Assembly (NCBI GenBank): GCA_938008575.1 | Contig: CALLKB010000110.1 | Coordinates: forward strand, 1-6,201 | Length of the DNA: 6,201 nt | Source: an uncultured Cytophagaceae bacterium | GTDB taxonomy: Bacteria; Bacteroidota; Bacteroidia; Cytophagales; Spirosomataceae | Reading direction: 5' to 3' | Shown here: positions 1 to 6,103 of the stretch, one piece after another | Position numbering within the stretch: position 1 is the first letter of the stretch | Layout of the letters: each line of letters begins with the position of its first letter | Notes under the pieces: generated by a model | The model's input: only the letters and a program-made list of their open reading frames with translations | Databases searched by the model: none | Told to the model about the DNA's origin: nothing | Position numbers and translations under genes: made by a program

Positions 1-10
1 TCTGTCGTCA

Positions 11-40
11 GTCCGAAGTCCGGAGGGAAATAGTCCGAAG
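11..40. repeat. GTCCGAA short repeats
   Basis: GTCCGAA at 11-17 is followed directly by GTCCGGA (18-24), and GTCCGAA returns at 33-39. The same word occurs at 242-248 inside a small palindrome, CGTCCGAAGGACG (241-253). These are low-complexity intergenic repeats with no coding sign. Confidence 0.5.
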
Positions 41-46
41 GATAAT

Positions 47-82
47 GTAGAGGCGCGATACCTCGCGTCTATTTCTTTTTTA
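47..82 (+). repeat. GACGCGA hairpin repeat, copy 1, with T-rich tail
   Basis: GTAGAG head, arms AGGCGCGA (51-58) and TCGCGTCT (63-70), loop TACC. The stem is 8 bp with one G-T pair. A T-rich tail and TAG follow (to 82), as in the copy at 6016-6050. Read on the plus strand it resembles an intrinsic terminator, but no plus-strand gene is visible here. Confidence 0.75.
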
Positions 83-108
83 GTATAACCCTAGGCTTCA
101 GCCTAGGG
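75..108. repeat. CCCTAGGCT palindrome with T-rich flank
   Basis: CCCTAGGCT (89-97), loop TC, AGCCTAGGG (100-108) is a perfect 9-bp stem. The preceding T-rich tract and TATAACC match the flank of the copy at 5093-5112, so the repeat unit extends beyond the stem. It differs from that copy mainly in the loop (TC against TT). It lies downstream of the operon. Confidence 0.85.
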
Positions 109-134
109 AATCGATGCAGAAAAAGCATCTCAAA

Positions 135-163
135 CTTTGGCAATCCCTAAAGGTTTGCCAAAG
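135..163. repeat. CTTTGGCAA inverted repeat
   Basis: CTTTGGCAA (135-143) and TTGCCAAAG (155-163) form a perfect 9-bp stem around an 11-nt loop. GCAT (125-128) and ATGC (164-167) could extend it after a bulge. It overlaps the start of the decayed hairpin copy at 162-185. It may be another family of interspersed palindromes; only one copy is in the window. Confidence 0.65.
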
Positions 164-185
164 ATGCGCAGTATCAAGTCTCTAC
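162..185 (-). repeat. GACGCGA hairpin repeat, copy 2, decayed
   Basis: Read on the minus strand this begins GTAGAGACTTGATACTGCGC. The head and the TACT loop are kept, but both arms carry substitutions, so the stem no longer pairs well. It is followed at a 36-bp period by copy 3 in the same orientation. Confidence 0.55.
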
Positions 186-195
186 AGCCTGGGAA

Positions 196-221
196 CTAGA
201 AGCGAAGTATCGCGTCTCTAC
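196..221 (-). repeat. GACGCGA hairpin repeat, copy 3, with a damaged arm
   Basis: The right part (202-221, GCGAAGTATCGCGTCTCTAC) is identical over 20 bp to 6109-6128. The distal arm has lost two bases (TAGAAGCGA), so only a short inner stem remains. Confidence 0.75.
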
Positions 222-240
222 ACCCAAGCTTATAAATTTC

Positions 241-253
241 CGTCCGAAGGACG
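241..253. repeat. CGTCCGAAGGACG palindrome
   Basis: CGTCC-GAA-GGACG is a perfect 5-bp stem with a 3-nt loop. It shares the GTCCGAAGG word with 33-41, so it belongs with the repeats at 11-40. Confidence 0.5.
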
Positions 254-260
254 TCCACAT

Positions 261-295
261 CTCTTAACTCTTAATTCTCAACTCTTACCTCTATT
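261..295. repeat. Heptamer tandem repeat (CTCTTAA-like) at the operon end
   Basis: Successive 7-nt units are CTCTTAA, CTCTTAA, TTCTCAA, CTCTTAC and CTCTATT. The last unit runs into the TAG stop of the ThuA fusion (291-293). No hairpin is formed. The period of seven is not a multiple of three, so it is not a coding repeat. Confidence 0.65.
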
Positions 296-3200
296 CTACT
301 TTCATCACCCCATTCATAATCCGCCAGTGCCCCGGGAAAGTACATAAGAACGGATAATTACCCGGTACGCTCGGAGCTTTGAAGACCACTTTCACCCGAC
401 CATCCGATTCAACCAAAGGTGTAAATGCTAATACTTCCGGCATCGAAGGAATGTAGTTTTTCGCTGCGCCGTCAGCGGCTGTAATCATCTTATCTGCTGC
501 CAAACCTATTTTTTCTTGGCTTCCCAAAGCTCCCAACACCCAGTTGTGCTGCATCGCATCCACATTTTCAAAAATCAATTCCACCGTCGCACCTGCTGGA
601 ACCTTGAATTCCGACGGGCTATATTTCATCGCTTCCTTGATCGTTTGAATCGTTACCTTAACCACATTGCCTTTGGCACCTGTATTCGGAATTTCAATCT
701 TCCATGCATTCGCTAAACGCTCCCACATCTCCACATCTTGTGGACGAACCACTTTTGCTAATGCCACGAAATAAGCTTTGTTTTCTTCCGAAAGCTCTGC
801 CGCCCGACGGGCATTCCAAGTGCCTGCCGCTCCTTTCAAGGCCACGCCCATCGCGTTGCTTTCCGGATTGCTGATTAAACGCAATTTGTCAATGACCTGA
901 TTTCCTGTCCATTCGGTCGCACCGGCACGGAAGATTTTTTCCACCATGTAGCTCGATAAGGTCGAAGTGTTATTCACCGTAATGGCTTGTCGGTACCCGT
1001 TATTTCCTCGATTCGATTCCGCGATGCTCGCTTTCGGATCCAAGGAAATTTCCATGGTATAATTGCCCGGATTTTCTGCGGTCCAACCCAAATTTCCCGT
1101 CCACGGGCCATTGTTTCCTTTGATTACGGATACCGTTTCACCAGGTGCAATGCCATCCTTGAAGGTATAGGATTCCATGTCGATTCGACTACCCATTCCC
1201 TCAATTTTGATGTTCATGGGAACCGGAATTTCCTTCGCTAATGCTTGTGTTCCGCGGTTTTTCACACGAACAACAAAGCTTGCTCCCTCACGTAATTTGA
1301 AGTTTCCTCCTTTTACTTGAACCTCTTCAATGACTAAATCAATGCCAGAGGTAGAGCCGTCCACAGATGGGTTTTTCAAGTCTTTGGCTAATTTCTCAGC
1401 GACCGTTTGTGCCGATTTAGCTCCTTCCGTTTTGATAATCCCATCGATACGTTTTTGATTCGCCGACATCGCCCAAGCCGTCAATGCATCCGGAATCCAA
1501 CGGTCCTCGTTTTGTTGGCTTGCAGCCATTTTCTTCATCACAGCAGCATCGATCGCTGGACTGCTCGGCATTTCACTTAATGCCAAAATGCTGTTCAATA
1601 CCACCAATGAATCACGGTCATTCAATAAACCAAACGCTAGAATTGCTTTCGCTCCAGCCTCCGTGCGAGGCAATACCTGCACCGCTTGTTTACGAACCGC
1701 TGCGCTCGGATGACGCAAAGCTTTAGTCGTAACATCGAATGGCAATGCGCCTAATCCTTCCAAGGTACGTAAAGCATGAATAGCTCCCGGCGCCAATCCG
1801 ATTTCGTCCATGCGAGCGGATGAAACCAAAGCGATCAATGCCGGAACTACATCTTTATTTCCGCGTTCCACCAACAAGCGTTGTGCGGTTAATCGCCAAA
1901 ATAAGTTGTTATTCGATAGGGCTTGAACACAAGCTTCGGGTGTGCTTAAATCTACTGGCGTATATGCCGGAGCCTTGTTGTAGCCTACTCGGTAAATCCG
2001 TCCATGCGTGAAATCTCGCAAATCCGTATCATAAGCATTCCCACCACCATTTTTGAATCCTTGTGGCACAGGATTATGCTGAATGATGTAAGAATACCAG
2101 TCGGCAACCCAAACGGCACCATCCGGACCCACTTGTGCAAATACGGGCGATACCCATTCATCCGCTCCAGCGAGCAAATTAAAGGCCTCTTGATCACTAA
2201 AATCAGAGCCTTTTGCGACTTGTCGGTTCTGGTGAATCACGTGTCCCGTGGGTTCAGAAACAAAGGCAATTTGATTCCAATAGCTCTTTGGAAAGGCTCT
2301 AGCGGTGTAAAAATTATGTCCAGCCGCAGCCGTAAATCCGCCAAAAACGTCCACTTGGCGCACTTTTTGAGTGATTGTCCGCATGTCTTTGTGCGTATCC
2401 GTGTTTTTGGAACCGTTCAAGGACATCGGGGCATGCCAGATGTTGCGATGTGGAATAGGCATGTACCAACCGTGTGCGTTGTTTGCCGTAGAACCAAACA
2501 CATCTCCCGCTTCATTGAAATCAAATCCCCAGGTATTGTTTGACGTTGTCGTCATGTGTTCCATTTTTGATCCATCAGGTTTGAAACGGAAGAATGCTTG
2601 TGCAAATTGCAAGGAATCCGCCCCTACTTTTCCTTTGAATCCGGAATAACCGATACATCCCCAAATCCAGTTATCAAATCCATAATGCAAATTCGACGGT
2701 CCCGCATGCGTGTCGCCTGTGCCGAAGCCCGTAAATAAAATCTTGCGTTCATCGGCCTTGTCATCACCATTCGTATCCTTCAAGAAAATCATGTGTGGCG
2801 CCTGCGAAATAATCATTCCGCCATTCGCAAATACCATGCCGGTTGGGATGCTTAAACCATCTGCCCATTTGGTAAATTTATCAGCCTTTCCATCCTTATT
2901 CGTGTCCTCACAAAGCAAGATGTAGTCACTTCCGCCGGTCTCTTTGCGCTCGTTCGGGTAGTCTTTGGTAATCAACACATACAAACGTCCTTTGTGATCC
3001 CAAGCCATCGCAATCGGGTGCATGACGTTCGGTTCTGCGGCGAATAATTGCAAGTTGAAGTCTACCGGAACTTGAATGAATTTGGCTGATTCTTCTGGAC
3101 TTAAGGGCAATTGCTGCAATTGCGGCCCTTCGCGTTTCTCGTAATTCGGTAAATGTGCCTCGCGGTATTTCAAGGTAGGCAAGTTAAGTGCTGCCAAAAT

Positions 3201-3896
3201 CGCCCGCTTTTCAGGGCCAACCGCATGCAAAATGCCTTGCGTAATTAGGTCTTGAAAACCGGTTGTATTCCAAGTTCTTTCATCGTGGCCATAAGCCGTG
3301 TAAAAGATATTTCCTTTACCATATGTGCGCGTCCAGGTATAAGGTTCCGTCTTCACGCCGGGTTTATCTTTGGCCTGTTCAGGTCCCAAAATTCGACTTT
3401 GCCAAATCTGATTATCGGGTTGCAAATAGGCGTGTAAATAGGTCTCGTCAACGGTCTTAATTTGCACGTTTGTATTGGCCTCATTTTGTACCCGAATGGA
3501 ATCCATGCCATGACGCCAGAATTGCCCGCCGACCATCTTCACAAATTCCTTCGAATTCCGGAAGTTGAAGGACGCACAGTGAATCGCCACCAAACCGTGA
3601 CCCGTTGCGACATAGCCCAACAAAGCCTTTTCCTGCGGGGCAGGAATGGAATCGTGATTCGCATAGATGATCAAGGCGTCGAACTTATTCAAGTACTGCG
3701 GATTCAAATCTTTCAACGATTCCGTGTAGGTGATGTTCATGCCTTTGACACCGATGGCCGACTGCAATGCCGGCAAGCGATCGAAAGGTTTGTGGTGTCC
3801 TTTGTCTCCTAAAAAGAGGAGCTCGAGTCGACGCCCGGTTTGGGCATTCAAGGTGATTTGGGACAATAATAGGCAAGCAATTAGCAATAAACGCAT
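291..3896 (-). CDS. Exported ThuA / beta-propeller dehydrogenase / HEAT / CARDB / azurin-like fusion protein
   Basis: This 1201-residue protein starts with a signal peptide (Arg2, hydrophobic 3-16, likely cut after LNA18), so it should act in the periplasm. Residues 22-227 are a ThuA domain (GHGLVAIHCASF at 99-110, YGHDERTW at 202-209). Residues 270-640 resemble the PVC-type membrane-bound dehydrogenase propeller (DUF7133-like), with two calcium-loop-like motifs, DTNKDGKAD (331-339) and DTNGDDKAD (374-382), plus THAGPSNLHYG (396-406) and WVADWYSYIIQH (596-607). About 650-840 is helical and HEAT-like. About 852-975 is a CARDB domain ending in IAESNRGNN. Residues 980-1072 are unassigned. Residues 1075-1201 match azurin, with HNWVLG (1117-1122) and CTFPGHWRIM (1185-1194), giving copper ligands His1117, Cys1185, His1190 and Met1194. 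There is no CXXCH haem motif, although PVC relatives often end in a cytochrome c domain. The ATG lies 3 bp after the oxidoreductase stop, so translation is probably coupled. Oxidation of a sugar or polyol is inferred; the substrate is unknown. Confidence 0.93.
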   Translation of the reverse strand: MRLLLIACLLLSQITLNAQTGRRLELLFLGDKGHHKPFDRLPALQSAIGVKGMNITYTESLKDLNPQYLNKFDALIIYANHDSIPAPQEKALLGYVATGHGLVAIHCASFNFRNSKEFVKMVGGQFWRHGMDSIRVQNEANTNVQIKTVDETYLHAYLQPDNQIWQSRILGPEQAKDKPGVKTEPYTWTRTYGKGNIFYTAYGHDERTWNTTGFQDLITQGILHAVGPEKRAILAALNLPTLKYREAHLPNYEKREGPQLQQLPLSPEESAKFIQVPVDFNLQLFAAEPNVMHPIAMAWDHKGRLYVLITKDYPNERKETGGSDYILLCEDTNKDGKADKFTKWADGLSIPTGMVFANGGMIISQAPHMIFLKDTNGDDKADERKILFTGFGTGDTHAGPSNLHYGFDNWIWGCIGYSGFKGKVGADSLQFAQAFFRFKPDGSKMEHMTTTSNNTWGFDFNEAGDVFGSTANNAHGWYMPIPHRNIWHAPMSLNGSKNTDTHKDMRTITQKVRQVDVFGGFTAAAGHNFYTARAFPKSYWNQIAFVSEPTGHVIHQNRQVAKGSDFSDQEAFNLLAGADEWVSPVFAQVGPDGAVWVADWYSYIIQHNPVPQGFKNGGGNAYDTDLRDFTHGRIYRVGYNKAPAYTPVDLSTPEACVQALSNNNLFWRLTAQRLLVERGNKDVVPALIALVSSARMDEIGLAPGAIHALRTLEGLGALPFDVTTKALRHPSAAVRKQAVQVLPRTEAGAKAILAFGLLNDRDSLVVLNSILALSEMPSSPAIDAAVMKKMAASQQNEDRWIPDALTAWAMSANQKRIDGIIKTEGAKSAQTVAEKLAKDLKNPSVDGSTSGIDLVIEEVQVKGGNFKLREGASFVVRVKNRGTQALAKEIPVPMNIKIEGMGSRIDMESYTFKDGIAPGETVSVIKGNNGPWTGNLGWTAENPGNYTMEISLDPKASIAESNRGNNGYRQAITVNNTSTLSSYMVEKIFRAGATEWTGNQVIDKLRLISNPESNAMGVALKGAAGTWNARRAAELSEENKAYFVALAKVVRPQDVEMWERLANAWKIEIPNTGAKGNVVKVTIQTIKEAMKYSPSEFKVPAGATVELIFENVDAMQHNWVLGALGSQEKIGLAADKMITAADGAAKNYIPSMPEVLAFTPLVESDGRVKVVFKAPSVPGNYPFLCTFPGHWRIMNGVMKVE
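294..674 (-). other. Azurin-like type 1 copper domain (C-terminus of the ThuA fusion)
   Basis: This stretch encodes residues 1075-1201. The spacing of the ligands (Cys1185, His1190 five residues on, Met1194 four further on) is that of azurin Cys112/His117/Met121. The upstream His1117 sits in MQHNWVLG, like azurin His46 in its GHNWVLS context. The azurin Gly45 position is Gln here. All four classical ligands are present, so copper binding and electron transfer are likely. It is fused to the protein rather than free, which suggests it is the built-in electron acceptor of the propeller; that role is inferred. Confidence 0.9.
972..1343 (-). other. CARDB-like beta-sandwich domain within the ThuA fusion
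   Basis: Residues 852-975 read as a CARDB (cell-adhesion-related, bacterial) immunoglobulin-like fold: an opening IDLVIEEVQV strand, a central FVVRVKNRGTQA strand and the characteristic end IAESNRGNN (958-966), followed by a closing strand. Such domains usually act as spacers or bind carbohydrate or protein at the cell surface. Here it separates the catalytic and HEAT-like part from the copper domain. Boundaries are approximate. Confidence 0.75.
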
Positions 3897-3899
3897 GGC

Positions 3900-5012
3900 T
3901 TAAAATTTAGGTATTTCAATGATTTTACCGCCTTGTAGGGCAGATTCGTGGGCTAAAATTCCCACAGAAGTCCAGTTGGCCGACTGCGGTGCATTCGGGA
4001 ATGGATCGCGGTCAGCGGCTAATGCCTGAAGGAATTCGTTCACCAAATGTGGATGAGAGCCACCATGGCCGCCCCCTTGGGTGAAGGATAAGTGGGTATT
4101 TTCATCTTCGTCGTAAACGCCTTTGGTCGTAAATCGTTGGATTTCTTCGGGTAAATAATGGGCGAAATCTGGTGTAGGAACTTTTGATGGAATCTCGGGT
4201 TCCGGTTTTTTGGCGGTATGTACGACCAATTCTTCGCCTTCGATTAATGGCCATTCGACCGACTTTTTGGAACCATATACCTCGAAACTTTCGCGGTATT
4301 GGCGGGCGACATCAAACAGCGAACGATAAACCATCGCGCTTAAATCGGAATCCCGGAATTTGATATGCGCAGATTCCACGGCGAATGGGGAATTGTAATG
4401 TTGGATCAGCTCCTCGCGGATTGTACCCGAACCAAAACAAGACACATATTCTGCTTCCAAACGCAATAAACCGGCCACCGGGCCTACGCAGTGCGTCGCG
4501 TAATGCATGGGAGGTAATCCCGGCCAATAATCCGGCCAGCCGTCCATGTCTTGTTGGTGAGATGCCTTCAGGAACTGAATTTTCCCTAATTCACCTTTTT
4601 CATAAAGCTCTTTGATGTACAAAAATTCGCGGGCATAGACCACGGTTTCCATCATCATGTATTTTTTCCCCATGCGCTTGCTGGCTTCCACAATCGCCTT
4701 GCATTCTTCCACGGTAGTTGCCATGGGAACGGTACAAGCCACGTGTTTTCCGGCGTTCAAGGCCTTCAAAGATTGCTCCGCGTGTAAGTGAATCGGGGAG
4801 TTGATGTGAACGACATCCACATTCGGGTCTTGAATCAATTGCTCAAAATCCGTGTAACGGGTTTCGATGCCGTATGCATCACCAATCGAGTTGAGTTTTT
4901 CTTCGTTTCGTTGGCAAATGGCATACATATTTGCCAAAGGGTGTTTCAGATAAATGGGAATGAATTCCGCTCCAAATCCCAGGCCGACGATGGCTACGTT
5001 GTATTTTTTCAT
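3900..5012 (-). CDS. Gfo/Idh/MocA-family NAD(P)-dependent oxidoreductase, divergent subfamily
   Basis: This 370-residue protein has no signal peptide and should be cytoplasmic. The Rossmann domain (about 1-125) opens with VAIVGLGFGAEF, a GxGxxA-type dinucleotide loop at 10-15, and continues with DVVHINSPIHLHAEQSLKAL (66-85) and GKHVACTVPMA (88-98), which are standard landmarks of the family. Length and the following alpha/beta domain fit. However, the usual EKP signature is Thr94-Val95-Pro96, so the conserved lysine is missing. The usual DxxxH catalytic pair appears as His170-xxx-His174 in MHYATH. A glycine/histidine-rich motif, GGGHGGSHPH, lies at 313-322. These changes suggest a specialised subfamily, perhaps with chemistry unlike a plain sugar dehydrogenase. 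ThuB-like or inositol-type oxidation of keto-sugars is the nearest analogy, but the substrate is unknown. The stop lies 3 bp before the ThuA fusion start, so the two are in one operon. The ATG is chosen because it directly precedes the first Rossmann strand. Confidence 0.92.
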   Translation of the reverse strand: MKKYNVAIVGLGFGAEFIPIYLKHPLANMYAICQRNEEKLNSIGDAYGIETRYTDFEQLIQDPNVDVVHINSPIHLHAEQSLKALNAGKHVACTVPMATTVEECKAIVEASKRMGKKYMMMETVVYAREFLYIKELYEKGELGKIQFLKASHQQDMDGWPDYWPGLPPMHYATHCVGPVAGLLRLEAEYVSCFGSGTIREELIQHYNSPFAVESAHIKFRDSDLSAMVYRSLFDVARQYRESFEVYGSKKSVEWPLIEGEELVVHTAKKPEPEIPSKVPTPDFAHYLPEEIQRFTTKGVYDEDENTHLSFTQGGGHGGSHPHLVNEFLQALAADRDPFPNAPQSANWTSVGILAHESALQGGKIIEIPKF

Positions 5013-5051
5013 AGGTTTAGGTTATGCTTGCGATGGCTCGCTTGTTAAATT

Positions 5052-5112
5052 CCCCAGACTAAAGTCTGGGGTTAATAATCTTTTTATTATAACCCTAGGC
5101 TTTAGCCTAGGG
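5052..5112. repeat. Paired palindromes (BIME/REP-like) between the isomerase and oxidoreductase genes
   Basis: There are two perfect 9-bp-stem palindromes with 2-nt loops: CCCCAGACT-AA-AGTCTGGGG (5052-5071) and CCCTAGGCT-TT-AGCCTAGGG (5093-5112). The 21-bp AT-rich spacer is itself a near inverted repeat (GGTTAATAAT against ATTATAACC), so the whole unit could fold into a two-armed structure. The second arm is nearly identical to 89-108, including its T-rich upstream flank. The second arm also contains the end of the isomerase gene. In transcripts it could slow 3' decay or modulate readthrough; that role is inferred. Confidence 0.85.
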
Positions 5113-5932
5113 ATATCAAATGCCGATACGACTCACGAATCAGCTCCCGCTCATTTTCAAACATTTTACGCCAAATATGGGCTGCCGGAAGTTTTATCCC
5201 AAAGGATTCCACGACGATCCAACCTTGGTAATTCAATTCATCTAAAGTAAGTAGCAGTCCGGCAATATCTACCTGCCCTTGTCCCAAAATTCCTCGGGTA
5301 CTTTCGGAAATTTGGATGTGCGGCGATTTATCGGCGATGCGTTTCAGGGCTTCGGAGGTGTTTTTTTCTTCGATGTTTGCGTGAAACGTATCGTACATGA
5401 TGCGGACATTCGGCTGGTTTATTTTTTCCACCAAAGCATACAATTCATCTGCACAGGATACCAAATAACTTTCGAATCGATTTAAATATTCGAGGCAAAT
5501 GGTGATGTTTTTAGCTGCGGCGTAATTAGCAGCCTCACGAACGCCCTCCACGGCCCAGTTGATTTCTTGTTCTGTCGCAGGCTTCCCGGTAAATACACCT
5601 AATGCCGAGTGGATGGGTCCTGAAATATAAGGAGATCCTAAATACGCTGCGATGTCGATTGTGGCTTTGATGTATGCTAAACCCGCATTTCGAACAGCAG
5701 GATCTGGTGAAATCAAATTCTCGCTAGGTCCTGCAATTCCGCAGGCAAAAATCTGCAAACCGAGTCGGTCGGCTTCGTTTTTCCATGCCTCCCAATGCGC
5801 TAAATCCGTGTTGAAAATAGGAATTTCAACTCCTTGATAGCCGGTTTCGGCGATAAAGGCTAATTCGGATAATACGTTTTGATCCATCTCCGGCCCGAAA
5901 ACGAGCAGGTTCATTGCGATGGGGTGTTTCAT
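5102..5932 (-). CDS. Sugar isomerase/epimerase-like TIM-barrel protein (AP endonuclease 2 / xylose isomerase-like fold)
   Basis: This 276-residue cytoplasmic protein matches the D-tagatose/D-psicose 3-epimerase and hydroxypyruvate isomerase group in length and landmarks. Visible motifs are GYQGVEIPIF (31-40), LEYLNRFESYL (147-157) with metal/catalytic Glu148, MYDTFH (179-184) with metal Asp181 and substrate-type His184, HIQISESTRG (205-214) with Arg213, and VVESFG (240-245) with metal/catalytic Glu242. The third metal ligand, His in the epimerases, is Gln207 here. A Gln at this place is, to my recollection, also seen in the hydroxypyruvate isomerase (Hyi) branch, so a metal site can still form. 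Reaction and substrate are not certain; a keto-sugar or inosose epimerisation fits the operon. The last residues and the TAA stop lie inside a perfect palindrome (5093-5112), so the natural C-terminus may have been altered by insertion. No clear ribosome binding site precedes the ATG, as is usual in Bacteroidota. Confidence 0.92.
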   Translation of the reverse strand: MKHPIAMNLLVFGPEMDQNVLSELAFIAETGYQGVEIPIFNTDLAHWEAWKNEADRLGLQIFACGIAGPSENLISPDPAVRNAGLAYIKATIDIAAYLGSPYISGPIHSALGVFTGKPATEQEINWAVEGVREAANYAAAKNITICLEYLNRFESYLVSCADELYALVEKINQPNVRIMYDTFHANIEEKNTSEALKRIADKSPHIQISESTRGILGQGQVDIAGLLLTLDELNYQGWIVVESFGIKLPAAHIWRKMFENERELIRESYRHLISLG

Positions 5933-6015
5933 GTTGAATAGGTTTGCGGAGGCAAGATAAGAAAAAATTAGACTTTGGGCGTTGGTCTTTGGATCTAGGG
6001 AGTGTTTTTTGTCTT

Positions 6016-6050
6016 GTAGAGACGCAATACCTTGCGTCTTTTATTTTTTA
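6016..6050 (+). repeat. GACGCGA hairpin repeat, copy 4, with compensatory change and T-rich tail
   Basis: GTAGAG head, arms AGACGCAA (6020-6027) and TTGCGTCT (6032-6039), loop TACC, perfect 8-bp stem, then a T-rich tail ending TAG. Relative to the consensus, one G-C pair has become A-T on both sides, which supports selection for pairing. The tail makes it terminator-like on the plus strand, opposite to the genes. Confidence 0.8.
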
Positions 6051-6073
6051 GACGCGGTACCTCGCGGCTCTAC
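6049..6073 (+). repeat. GACGCGA hairpin repeat, copy 5
   Basis: TAGACGCGG, loop TACC, TCGCGGCTCTAC. The stem contains one G-T pair and one A-G mismatch, so this is a mildly decayed copy. It abuts copy 4 directly in the same orientation. Confidence 0.7.
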
Positions 6074-6103
6074 AGTTTGTGTCATCCATCGTCCAACGTA
6101 TAA

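Noticed and set aside
47..82. Intrinsic terminator on the plus strand
   Set aside because: Hairpin plus T-tract fits, but the same unit recurs as a dispersed repeat and no plus-strand gene ends here. For the minus-strand operon the T-tract is on the wrong side.
1..290. CRISPR array
   Set aside because: The repeats are palindromic, diverged, in both orientations and lack regular unique spacers.
114..347. Open frame of 77 codons on the plus strand
   Set aside because: It runs through the repeat patchwork and into the antisense of the azurin domain; the product has no domain features and no credible start context.
2004..2543. Open frame of 179 codons on the plus strand
   Set aside because: It lies fully inside the well-supported minus-strand ThuA fusion gene, has no recognisable motif, and has the composition of an antisense shadow.
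3852..3896. Lipoprotein signal on the ThuA fusion
   Set aside because: Cys8 lies inside the hydrophobic core, too early for a lipobox; a signal peptidase I site after Ala18 fits better.
5933..6015. Bacteroidota-type promoter (TTTG / TAnnTTTG) before the isomerase gene
   Set aside because: Only a loose TATCTTG match was found, without a suitably spaced upstream TTTG, so it is not supported as a feature.
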